Shown here piece after piece: positions 1 to 5,341 of a stretch of DNA of 5,341 bases. Numbering within the stretch: the first letter of the stretch is position 1; every line of letters starts with the position of its first letter. The notes beneath the pieces were generated by a model, which was given only the letters and a program-made list of their open reading frames with translations, searched no databases and was not told the origin of the DNA. The DNA comes from CAYXUW01 sp964468375. GTDB taxonomy: Bacteria; Planctomycetota; Phycisphaerae; Sedimentisphaerales; Anaerobacaceae. Both the position numbers and the translations under genes were made by a program. Location of the stretch: positions 1 to 5,341 of the forward strand of contig CAYXUW010000129.1 in assembly GCA_964468375.1 (NCBI GenBank), read 5' to 3'.

Positions 1-498
1 TCTGAGTGAGGCGTAGCGGAGCTTTCCTGTTTTGCTTTGGAAGTGACACATTCTTTCGACGGCCCATTTTGTCTGGCCGTAGGGATTGATTGGCGCGGCA
101 GGGAAGTCTTCTGTAATGGGGACTCTTTGGGGTATGCCGTATACCGCGGCGCTGCTGCTAAAGACGAATTTATCCACGCCGGTCTGCTCCATAGCGCTTA
201 ATAAGGTCTGCGTTCCAGAGACGTTATTTTGATAGTATCGGAGCGGCTGCTGGACAGATTCGCCGACTTCGATGAGTGCTGCGAAGTGGAAGACGGCCTC
301 GATGTCGTATTTTTTTAGTGTTTTGACGAGTAGGTTGTAGTCGGCTAAATCGCCGTGGACGAATTCAGCGTCGCCGATAGCGGCCTTGTGTCCTGTGCCG
401 AGGTTGTCGAAAACGACCGGCTCCAAACCTTTAGCGGCTAACATAGCCGTCATATTGCTGCCGATGTAACCGGCTCCGCCGCAAACCAATATCCTCAC
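1..498 (-). CDS. galE: UDP-glucose 4-epimerase, N-terminal 166 codons (partial)
   Basis: GalE interconverts UDP-glucose and UDP-galactose with bound NAD (Leloir pathway, supply of sugars for polysaccharide) in the cytoplasm. The translation starts MRILVCGGAGYIGS, a Rossmann GGxGxxG motif at residues 7-13, with Asp31 (FDNLG) placed to bind the adenosine ribose. HFAALIEVGESVQQP at 71-85 and NNVSGT at 91-96 are typical of the family. The catalytic set is Ser116 in FSSSAAVYG, then Tyr140 and Lys144 in NPYGQTK. The window ends at LRYASLR, just before the expected YFN; a full GalE is about 330-340 residues, so roughly half is missing at the left edge. The GTG start at 498 is chosen because it gives the exact family N-terminus, has AGGA 8 nt upstream, and overlaps the preceding stop as GTGA, which implies translational coupling to the lipoprotein gene. 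A related NAD-dependent sugar epimerase is possible, but the motifs fit GalE best. Confidence 0.95.
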   Translation of the reverse strand, partial: MRILVCGGAGYIGSNMTAMLAAKGLEPVVFDNLGTGHKAAIGDAEFVHGDLADYNLLVKTLKKYDIEAVFHFAALIEVGESVQQPLRYYQNNVSGTQTLLSAMEQTGVDKFVFSSSAAVYGIPQRVPITEDFPAAPINPYGQTKWAVERMCHFQSKTGKLRYASLR

Positions 499-1082
499 AG
501 TGAGTTTCCTTTTCGTGTTTTAGAGAGTTTGTTTTCGATCTGTTTCAATATTACTGTTGCCAGCTGCGGGTCATTTCCCAAATCGACCCAGGCCATATCC
601 CGTTTTTGGCTCGGGTGCAACTGCATCGTCTGAATTGACGGGCCGCTTTGTGAAAATAGTTCGTATGCCCTTGCGCGGCTTCGGATTTCGCGTTCGGGCA
701 GGCGCAGCCGTTGTGTGTTTACGTTGCAGCGGATGCATAACTGCCCGCCCTGTTGATTGATATTTAATTCTGCGATTCTTCGAATGGTGTGCAGATTTGC
801 TTCGGCAGAATTGAAGTTGCCGATATTATCTTTTCGCCAGAGTTCGAAGAATTGTGCAGCGGGCAGCGGCTGGGTTCTTACGACACCGAGGTCGGCATCG
901 GATTTGTCAATGGAGAAATGCAATTGGCCGAGCACGTCTTCTGTTGCATGCATTGCGGAAGCTTTGTCGGCGCCGGGCAGGCAGATTTGGTCGATTGTTT
1001 CATACACCTGCTGCTGTTGCGCACAACCGGTGAACAACAGCAGAGCCGCACAAGATATAAACAATGATTTGAGTTTGTTCAT
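495..1082 (-). CDS. Putative outer-membrane lipoprotein of unknown function
   Basis: A 195-residue protein that I cannot assign to a named family. The N-terminus is a clear type II signal peptide: MNKLK, a hydrophobic core at residues 7-17, then the lipobox LFTGC with Cys20 as the lipidated residue. Residue +2 is Ala, so there is no Asp retention signal and outer-membrane sorting is expected. A short QQQQ linker follows (22-25). The mature part is soluble and mixed alpha/beta in character. Notable segments are GVVRTQPLPAAQFFELWRKDN (66-86), a CIRC pair (Cys116, Cys119) and a basic stretch at 125-138 rich in Arg. The C-terminal segment 171-188 looks helical. The ATG at 1082 has no obvious Shine-Dalgarno but sits about 28 nt downstream of a near-consensus -10 box. 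The gene is first in a two-gene unit with galE (4-nt stop/start overlap), which suggests co-expression but not necessarily a shared pathway. Confidence 0.8.
   Translation of the reverse strand: MNKLKSLFISCAALLLFTGCAQQQQVYETIDQICLPGADKASAMHATEDVLGQLHFSIDKSDADLGVVRTQPLPAAQFFELWRKDNIGNFNSAEANLHTIRRIAELNINQQGGQLCIRCNVNTQRLRLPEREIRSRARAYELFSQSGPSIQTMQLHPSQKRDMAWVDLGNDPQLATVILKQIENKLSKTRKGNSL
507..510 (-). promoter_or_regulatory. Shine-Dalgarno AGGA for galE
   Basis: On the minus strand AGGA (within AAAAGGAAA) lies 8 nt before the GTG codon of galE and inside the last codons of the upstream lipoprotein gene. It supports the GTG start at 498 over any downstream alternative. Confidence 0.6.
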
Positions 1083-1109
1083 ATTAGTTGCCGGTTTATT
1101 TTCGGGTGG

Positions 1110-1138
1110 ATTATATATGCGCAGAACTTTTATCTCAA
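1110..1138 (-). promoter_or_regulatory. Sigma70-type promoter of the lipoprotein-galE unit
   Basis: Read on the minus strand: -35 box TTGAGA (1138-1133), a 17-bp spacer, and a perfect -10 box TATAAT (1115-1110). Transcription would begin near 1103, leaving a leader of about 20 nt before the ATG at 1082. Box quality, ideal spacing and position all agree. It is divergent from xerD. Confidence 0.75.
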
Positions 1139-1163
1139 GAAAGAATTTTTTTAAGGCGACATT

Positions 1164-1175
1164 GCTCGAGCGAGC
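1164..1175. other. 12-bp perfect dyad in the divergent spacer
   Basis: The sequence GCTCG-AG-CGAGC is a perfect inverted repeat with a 2-nt centre. It lies between the minus-strand promoter (1110-1138) and the xerD start. That position would suit an operator or a transcript hairpin, but no known regulator motif is recognised, and short dyads occur by chance. Confidence 0.3.
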
Positions 1176-1245
1176 TTTACAGCTAAAGATTAAGTTATTT
1201 TAAGGCCGATAGTTATGTTAATTGAACAATTGATTTTCGGGAGCA

Positions 1246-2187
1246 ATGGCCTCAGTTCAGGCACAATCTGTTGGCGAGAGGTTGGAGTCTTTGCCTTTAG
1301 GCAAGGAGGCGAAGGATTTTCTCGATTATCTGAGGGTTGAGGCGGGTCTGGCGGAGAATACCATTTTGGCATACGGCAGGGATTTGGTTTGCTTTCTGGA
1401 ATACTGCAAAGCCGGTAAAATCCGTCAGTTAGGCGAGATAAAGCCGGTTGTAATACAGAAATACCTGCAAATCCTTACGAGGGACGAGCAGAGAAGTGAG
1501 AGCTCGGTGAAGCGGTGTCTTGTTGCTATAAGGATGTTTCTTCGGTTCGGTAAACTTACCGGGCTTTTGGATGACGATTTCGCAGCGGTTCTTGAGGGGC
1601 CGAAGTTATGGCAGAGACTGCCGGGCATTTGCAGCAAAAACCAGGTTATCAGTATTATTAACGCTGTTTCTTCGGATGAGCCGTTTTATCTTCGCGACAG
1701 GGCGATGCTGGAATTGCTGTATGCCACGGGGGTGCGTGCCAGCGAGCTAGCCGGTCTGAAGACAAGCGATTTGAATGTTGATATCGGCTATTTGCGTTGT
1801 CTTGGCAAGGGTAGCAGGGAGCGGATAATTCCTGTCGGTCGGGCTGCGATTGCGGCGACGGTTGAGTATGTTTCGGAGTTGCGTCCGAAGCTGCAAAAGC
1901 CATTCAGCGGTGATTTTCTGCTGCTTTCCCGAACAGGACGGCCTATGAGCCGTATTGAAATCTGGAGATTGACCAAGAAGTATGCGATTCGTGCAGGTTT
2001 GCCCAGGAATTTGACCGTTCATACTCTGAGGCACTGTTTCGCAACGCATTTGCTGGCCGGCGGTGCTGATTTGCGCAGCGTTCAGGAAATGCTCGGTCAC
2101 GTTGATATAGCCACGACACAGATTTACACACATGTTGACCAAGAGCGGCTGAGAGAAACTCATAGAAAGTTTCATCCGAGACCATAA
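1246..2187 (+). CDS. xerD: Site-specific tyrosine recombinase, XerD type
   Basis: XerD acts with a XerC partner at the chromosomal dif site, where FtsK activates it to resolve chromosome dimers at division. The 313-residue protein has the SAM-like core-binding domain at about residues 22-108 (FLDYLRVEAGLAENT) and the catalytic domain at about 125-305. All catalytic residues are visible: Arg164 (ATGVRASEL), Lys188 (GKGSRERIIP), His259 and Arg262 (HTLRHCFATHLL), His285 (LGHVDIATTQIY) and the nucleophile Tyr294 (IYTHV). The ending ERLRETHRKFHPRP resembles the XerD tail (ERLRQLHQQHHPRA in E. coli) more than XerC, so I call XerD. The ATG at 1246 follows GGGAG with only 2 nt between. The N-terminus is about 11-15 residues longer than usual, and TTG codons at residues 13 and 16 are alternative starts. 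No integrase-like insertions and no neighbouring phage or transposon genes are seen, so a housekeeping role is likely. Confidence 0.93.
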   Translation: MASVQAQSVGERLESLPLGKEAKDFLDYLRVEAGLAENTILAYGRDLVCFLEYCKAGKIRQLGEIKPVVIQKYLQILTRDEQRSESSVKRCLVAIRMFLRFGKLTGLLDDDFAAVLEGPKLWQRLPGICSKNQVISIINAVSSDEPFYLRDRAMLELLYATGVRASELAGLKTSDLNVDIGYLRCLGKGSRERIIPVGRAAIAATVEYVSELRPKLQKPFSGDFLLLSRTGRPMSRIEIWRLTKKYAIRAGLPRNLTVHTLRHCFATHLLAGGADLRSVQEMLGHVDIATTQIYTHVDQERLRETHRKFHPRP

Positions 2188-2240
2188 TGGGACTGTTTTT
2201 TTCGGGCTGTTTTGTTAAATTTGTGCCTAAACGGCCGAAA

Positions 2241-2270
2241 TTGCCGATAGCCGAATGATTTGTATATAAA
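2241..2270 (+). promoter_or_regulatory. Candidate promoter for the HEAT-repeat lipoprotein gene
   Basis: TTGCCG (2241-2246) is followed by TATATA (2263-2268, spacer 16) or TATAAA (2265-2270, spacer 18). The start of transcription would fall near 2276, giving a very short leader to the ATG at 2284. If correct, the upstream TTG at 2260 lies next to the -10 box and cannot be the translation start. The 96-bp xerD-to-lipoprotein gap contains no clear strong terminator, so read-through from xerD is also possible. Confidence 0.5.
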
Positions 2271-2273
2271 TGT

Positions 2274-2277
2274 GGGA
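2274..2277 (+). promoter_or_regulatory. Shine-Dalgarno GGGA deciding the start at 2284
   Basis: GGGA lies 6 nt before the ATG at 2284, good spacing for a ribosome site. The longer reading from TTG at 2260 has no such site, so the ATG is preferred. Confidence 0.5.
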
Positions 2278-2283
2278 TTTATT

Positions 2284-4587
2284 ATGAAGATAGTCAAGTC
2301 AGAAAGCAGGGTTTTGCTCAGGATTATCTTAATTTTTACAAAACGGCTATTTCCGGTAATTCTTTTATTAGCAGCAGGTTGTCAGCAGGCCGGCGTCGGA
2401 GAGGACAAAGGTGTTTTGCCGGCTAATGAAGCCGTATCCGAAGCTAAACTCAGCAGGCAATTGAAAATCAACAGAGAAGCCCTGTTCGAAGGCACGAATG
2501 GGCAGATGCGCGTCGATGCGGCGACAGTAATGTTATTCAGCGAGGACCCTTTGGCGAGGGAGATTTTACTTTCGGCACTTTCGCAGTCGGAGAACAGTGC
2601 TGCACGAGAAGCGGTGTGTAAGGCGCTGATACAGTCGCGGGGGGTGCAAGAGTCAATAAAAGCAAAGGGCGATTTTATTCCGCCGCTGCTTGAAATTCTA
2701 AAGACAGAAGATTTCGATGAGGCCAAACTGGCGGCTGAGGCGACTTTGCTTTTCGGTTATGAGCAGATATCCGAGCCCCTTGAGAAAATGGCGACAGACA
2801 GCTCTTTGCCAGTCAAGTCGAGATTGAATGCAATGTATGCTTTGAAACTTCAGCCGGATATGAGGGCGATATTTGTTCTCATTAGGATGCTCGATGATTC
2901 TGAAAAACAAGTAACGGGCGAGGCAGAAGCAGCACTGCATTCAATGGGTATTCCTGTCGGCAAGGATGCCGAGACGCGCAAGCAAATTATAGAAGAGCTG
3001 AAGCGCAAAGGGCGGGATGAATTTCTGCGGGACTGGTTGATTCGCCAAGAAGCGCAAATGCGGAAGCTGGAGGCGGAATTAGGGCAGTGGCGGCAGCTGT
3101 ATTTATCGTCACTGGACAAGATATATGACGGCTTAAGCAGTGATGCCGCGAGGGGAGAGTTTTTGGCGGAGCATTTGGGTGGTTCGAGAGAGGTAGTAAG
3201 ATTGTGGGCACTGGAGAAGGTTTCTCAGTGGCGTGTTGGGACGAAATCGGAGCTGCCCGCCGAGCTCGGACCTATTTTGGTTAATTTGGTTTCGGACGAG
3301 AGCAGGGATGTTCGGCTTAAAACCGCCAGGGTATTGTCTTTAATGGGGCAGTTGAATTCCTCTCAGCGTTTATTGCAGCAACTGGAAGTTGAACAGGATG
3401 AAGAGGTTAAGACAGAGCTGTTTGTTGCGTTGGGGGGGGCGTGTTACTATGCTTTTTTGCCCGGTTCGGAAATCAAGCTTGCCGAAGGCGTACGAGAGAA
3501 AACCCTGGAATGGGCAGCCGAGTTTCTTCTCGATGAGAATCCTACCAAGGCGCAAAAAGGAGCAGAGGTTATAAGGAAGCTCCTTGAGCAGGATGGGCTG
3601 ACTTCGGGTGCTGTCGAGAAGTATTTGGGGCTGCTTACAGAAAGGTATAACCAGCAAAAGGATAAAGCCGACGGAGTTCTGCGCGGTGAGCTTCTCAGCG
3701 CAATGGCAAGCCTATGCGGGCCTCGCAGTGCCCATAAAGCTGAAGCGGCCAAGGCCTTCGGGGGGCTGTTTGAAGAAGCTTTGAGCGACAAGGCGACTTT
3801 GGTTCGCGAGGCGGCGGTAGACGGGTTGATAAACGTAGATAAAACGAAAGCGCTTAGTAAATTAAGAATGAATTTTGCCAATGACAGCAGCGCGAAGATA
3901 AGGCGGAGAGTAATCGAGCTTGCCGGTGAGGTGGGTTACAAGGATGATTTAAGCTGGCTGGCAGAAAAGCTAGGTTCGGCCGAGGGCGAACTGGCCTGGC
4001 AGGCCATGCTGAAGATATTCAATGCTGTTGAGTCGGATGTGCTGGATAAATGGATAGAGCGATTTAGCACACAGGATATGAGGGCGAGGATTTCTGATGA
4101 GCAGTTGATGTCTTTTTACGAGACGGCCGAGCGTGAAGCCGTTGGTGAAAAGAAGTCCCAGATGCTCAAAAATATTAGGGATAAGCTGGCTGAGCTTTAT
4201 GTCAAAGGCGGCAGATTTGAGGATGCGGCGAGGTGTTTGGGTCTTTTGCGTGAATCTGCTGAGAGCGAGGAGGAGAAAGAGGCCATTTTGGGGCGGCTGC
4301 TATATGTGTATTTGAAGTGGCCGAAGGCGGAAAATGCTGTGCAATTAGTGAATAATTGTTTGTTGGAAAAGGACTTAGATGCCAACAGCGTTGTTGTTCT
4401 TGCGATAGAGAAATATCTCAATGAGCTACCTGCTGCTGCGGATGCTGGTGCTGTTTTAGAGGGGCTTATTAAAATAGAGATTGTAAAGGGCAGGCCGAGG
4501 CCGATGTGGGAGGAGCAGGTGCAGCGGTGGACGGAGCAGCTTGCTCGTCTCAAAGAAGCGGATGAATCAGAGGATGAGGGCGGCTAG
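2284..4587 (+). CDS. Large HEAT-repeat lipoprotein of unknown function
   Basis: A 767-residue exported protein with no family I can name beyond HEAT-like repeats. Signal: basic n-region, hydrophobic stretch at 22-30, lipobox LLAAGC with Cys33 as the lipid site; Gln at +2 suggests the outer membrane. The mature chain is almost wholly alpha-helical. HEAT-like helix pairs occur at about 75-120, 131-220 (for example PLLEIL..., IFVLIRMLDDSEKQVTGEAE), 290-375 (ILVNLVSDESRDVRLKTAR) and 485-575 (KATLVREAAVDGLINVD). A charged helix at 229-275 may be a coiled coil. Residues 625-700 resemble TPR pairs (LAELYVKGGRFEDAARCLGLL). The tail is acidic (DESEDEGG). Such solenoids usually bind other proteins, so a scaffold or envelope-assembly role is a guess. 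The start at 2284 is chosen over the TTG at 2260 because of GGGA 6 nt upstream and a TATAAA-like -10 at the TTG. The n-region is unusually long with two Arg/Lys clusters, so an internal TTG at residue 11 cannot be excluded. Confidence 0.88.
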   Translation: MKIVKSESRVLLRIILIFTKRLFPVILLLAAGCQQAGVGEDKGVLPANEAVSEAKLSRQLKINREALFEGTNGQMRVDAATVMLFSEDPLAREILLSALSQSENSAAREAVCKALIQSRGVQESIKAKGDFIPPLLEILKTEDFDEAKLAAEATLLFGYEQISEPLEKMATDSSLPVKSRLNAMYALKLQPDMRAIFVLIRMLDDSEKQVTGEAEAALHSMGIPVGKDAETRKQIIEELKRKGRDEFLRDWLIRQEAQMRKLEAELGQWRQLYLSSLDKIYDGLSSDAARGEFLAEHLGGSREVVRLWALEKVSQWRVGTKSELPAELGPILVNLVSDESRDVRLKTARVLSLMGQLNSSQRLLQQLEVEQDEEVKTELFVALGGACYYAFLPGSEIKLAEGVREKTLEWAAEFLLDENPTKAQKGAEVIRKLLEQDGLTSGAVEKYLGLLTERYNQQKDKADGVLRGELLSAMASLCGPRSAHKAEAAKAFGGLFEEALSDKATLVREAAVDGLINVDKTKALSKLRMNFANDSSAKIRRRVIELAGEVGYKDDLSWLAEKLGSAEGELAWQAMLKIFNAVESDVLDKWIERFSTQDMRARISDEQLMSFYETAEREAVGEKKSQMLKNIRDKLAELYVKGGRFEDAARCLGLLRESAESEEEKEAILGRLLYVYLKWPKAENAVQLVNNCLLEKDLDANSVVVLAIEKYLNELPAAADAGAVLEGLIKIEIVKGRPRPMWEEQVQRWTEQLARLKEADESEDEGG

Positions 4588-4611
4588 CAGGGGGAGCAGC
4601 CGGGTCGGTGG

Positions 4612-4684
4612 TATTTTCCTATTTTTGCGAAAAAATATAGAAAAATTTAATATTTTTTGCTTTTTTTGTATTTTTTTGGTTTTT
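4612..4684. other. Phased A/T-tract region, probable curved DNA or UP element
   Basis: Runs of 4-7 A or T lie at 4614-4617, 4622-4626, 4630-4635, 4641-4645, 4653-4658, 4661-4667, 4671-4677 and 4680-4684. Their centres are 8-12 bp apart, close to one helical turn. Phased tracts of this kind bend DNA, and AT-rich stretches upstream of tRNA/rRNA-type promoters bind the RNA polymerase alpha subunit. The region ends just before the candidate promoter of the tRNA-Thr-tuf unit. That the tracts are there is seen directly; the activating role is inferred. Confidence 0.45.
4627..4667 (+). terminator. AT-rich Rho-independent terminator-like hairpin after the HEAT gene
   Basis: A perfect 9-bp inverted repeat, AAAAAATAT (4630-4638) against ATATTTTTT (4650-4658), has an 11-nt loop. 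Beyond one bulged G it extends by two G-C pairs (4627-4628 with 4659-4660). A run of seven T follows at once (4661-4667). The position, 40 nt after the stop codon, fits a terminator. The stem has little G/C, so its strength is uncertain, and it overlaps the phased tract region that may serve the downstream promoter instead. Confidence 0.45.
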
Positions 4685-4688
4685 ATAA

Positions 4689-4717
4689 TTGCACTTTTAC
4701 GGTTATTTCTATAAATT
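4689..4717 (+). promoter_or_regulatory. Candidate promoter of the tRNA-Thr-tuf unit
   Basis: TTGCAC (4689-4694) is followed by TATAAA at 4710-4715 (spacer 15) or TAAATT at 4712-4717 (spacer 17). It lies immediately downstream of the A/T-tract region and about 165 nt before the tRNA. A TATAAT at 4684-4689 is another possible -10 but has only T-rich sequence at its -35 position. Confidence 0.35.
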
Positions 4718-4886
4718 GCCTGTTCTATATTTACAAATTAAGCAGACGCTGTAAGCTCCTGTGCTAATTAGAGTTGGGTTTATTAATGCAGGAGAGAGAA
4801 GTTAGTGTGCAGCTTCTGCTTGTTGTTTGGCTCGCTGTTTCGCCAAAGGTGCTGTGTGGCGGAGCTTCTACAGCGGGCTTGGTACT
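4718..4886 (+). other. Gene-less leader upstream of tRNA-Thr, with potential hairpins
   Basis: No convincing gene is seen here. Three inverted repeats could fold in a leader RNA. First, 4756-4763 pairs with 4787-4794 (CTCCTG/CAGGAG plus two G-U pairs), extended inside by TAAT/ATTA after one mismatch. Second, TTTGGC (4826-4831) pairs with GCCAAA (4842-4847). Third, GCTGT (4851-4855) pairs with ACAGC (4870-4874). The last arm can also pair with the tRNA 5' end. A 36-codon frame from ATG 4786 runs into the tRNA and is judged non-coding. I see no second tRNA in this stretch, unlike the four-tRNA cluster before E. coli tufB. Confidence 0.4.
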
Positions 4887-4958
<72 letters not shown>

Positions 4959-4981
4959 AAATGTAAGTCGGTCAGGCCGAG

Positions 4982-4996
4982 ACAGCTTGTAGCTGT
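4982..4996 (+). other. Short perfect hairpin between tRNA-Thr and tuf
   Basis: ACAGCT (4982-4987) and AGCTGT (4991-4996) form a 6-bp perfect stem with a 3-nt loop TGT, 23 nt after the tRNA. No long T run follows, so it is not a standard terminator. It could be an RNA-processing or stability element between the tRNA and the tuf message. The rest of the 150-nt spacer shows no confident promoter: TATAAA at 5022-5027 lacks a properly spaced -35. Confidence 0.35.
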
Positions 4997-5092
4997 ATAT
5001 GTATTTTGGCTTTGGGTTAATTATAAAAGATTAAAGAGGAATTTTTTCAGAAAACAGATAGGCAAGTTAAATAAATACTAACCTACTACATT

Positions 5093-5097
5093 GGAGG
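5093..5097 (+). promoter_or_regulatory. Shine-Dalgarno GGAGG of tuf
   Basis: GGAGG is the strongest ribosome-binding sequence in the window. It lies 11 nt before the tuf ATG at 5109, which is rather long, and 3 nt before an out-of-frame ATG at 5101, which is rather short. Confidence 0.7.
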
Positions 5098-5108
5098 TTT
5101 ATGGTAAG

Positions 5109-5341
5109 ATGGCTAAGGCGGTATTTGAGCGAACGAAACCACACATCAATATTGGAACGATAGGTCATATTGACCACGGCAAAACAACCTTAACAGCAGC
5201 GATGACAATGCGGCTGGCGCATAAAGCTGGCAAGGGCACTGTCAAAAGATTCGAAGAGATAGATAATGCTCCGGAAGAGAAGGAGCGCGGCATAACGATA
5301 AATACCGCACACATAGAGTATGAGACTGAGAAGCGTCATTA
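5109..5341 (+). CDS. tuf: Translation elongation factor Tu, N-terminal 77 codons (partial)
   Basis: EF-Tu is the GTPase that brings aminoacyl-tRNA to the ribosomal A site. The reading MAKAVFERTKPHINIGTIGH matches the family N-terminus closely. The G1/P-loop is GHIDHGKT at residues 19-26 (Lys25 and Thr26 contact the phosphates and Mg), with Ile in place of the usual Val at position 21, a conservative change. Switch I is IDNAPEEKERGITINTAHIEYET (from residue 51), with the invariant Mg/GTP-sensing Thr63 in RGITI. The window ends at KRH, before the DCPGH motif; a full EF-Tu is about 395-400 residues. The start at 5109 is fixed by homology, since the ATG at 5101 is in another frame. It lies downstream of tRNA-Thr and is probably in the same transcript. 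Confidence 0.97.
   Translation, partial: MAKAVFERTKPHINIGTIGHIDHGKTTLTAAMTMRLAHKAGKGTVKRFEEIDNAPEEKERGITINTAHIEYETEKRH

Noticed and set aside
757..1203. Plus-strand open frame of 148 codons, with another of 92 codons at 789-1067
   Set aside because: Both lie antisense to the lipoprotein gene, which has a clear signal peptide, a lipobox, a promoter and the GTGA overlap. Their translations are Ser/Cys-rich with no domain.
1747..2175. Minus-strand open frames opposite xerD
   Set aside because: xerD has every catalytic residue in the plus frame; the antisense frames look like low-information shadows.
1246..2187. xerD as a phage or integron integrase marking a mobile island
   Set aside because: It has the XerD-type tail and length and no integron-specific insertion. 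No attachment repeats at the tRNA-Thr 3' end and no mobile genes are visible.
2188..2240. Terminator after xerD
   Set aside because: TTTCGG (2200-2205) can pair with CCGAAA (2235-2240), but the loop is about 29 nt and no T run follows the second arm; the T run precedes the stem.
2260..2283. TTG start extending the HEAT lipoprotein by 8 residues
   Set aside because: It falls beside a TATAAA-like -10 box and lacks a ribosome site, while ATG 2284 has GGGA 6 nt upstream and gives a signal peptide.
3447..3881. Minus-strand 144-codon frame opposite the HEAT gene
   Set aside because: It is the Ser/Ala/Pro-rich mirror of the helical coding frame, with no ribosome site or promoter.
4588..4886. A second tRNA or a T-box riboswitch upstream of tRNA-Thr
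   Set aside because: No T-arm-like sequence or complete cloverleaf is present, and no T-box consensus is recognisable.

Overview
The window reads as an ordinary stretch of bacterial chromosome. It holds two divergently oriented gene groups, followed by the start of a tRNA-elongation factor transcription unit. The EF-Tu N-terminus, the HEAT-repeat lipoprotein style, the moderate GC content and the weak Shine-Dalgarno usage suggest a planctomycete, possibly of the Phycisphaerae/Sedimentisphaerales type. That assignment is inference from general impression and has not been tested by a search.

Left part (1-1138, minus strand). A strong sigma70-like promoter (TTGAGA, 17 bp, TATAAT) at 1110-1138 drives a short outer-membrane-type lipoprotein of unknown function (495-1082). 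The next gene is galE (UDP-glucose 4-epimerase), whose GTG start overlaps the lipoprotein stop as GTGA. Only the first 166 codons of galE lie in the window. They carry the NAD-binding glycine motif and the catalytic Ser/Tyr/Lys set.

Middle part (1139-4587, plus strand). A 163-bp divergent spacer leads into a complete XerD-type tyrosine recombinase (1246-2187) with all six catalytic residues. After 96 bp, with its own probable promoter, comes a 767-residue secreted lipoprotein built of HEAT-like alpha-helical repeats with a TPR-like C-terminal part (best start 2284, not the earlier TTG at 2260). Its function is not known.

Right part (4588-5341, plus strand). About 300 bp without a convincing gene follow. 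They begin with an AT-rich terminator-like hairpin and a run of roughly helically phased A/T tracts, then a candidate promoter and a hairpin-rich leader. Next come tRNA-Thr(GGT) at 4887-4958 and, 150 bp further on, tuf (EF-Tu), of which the first 77 codons are present. The order tRNA-Thr(GGT)-tuf matches the thrT-tufB arrangement known from E. coli. The A/T tracts recall the AT-rich activating region upstream of that operon.

I found no mobile element, CRISPR array, phage gene or defence system. xerD looks like the housekeeping chromosome-dimer recombinase, not an integrase. The points most worth checking are the tRNA-tuf leader (phased tracts, leader/tRNA alternative pairing, paired ATGs at the tuf start) and the two uncharacterised lipoproteins.
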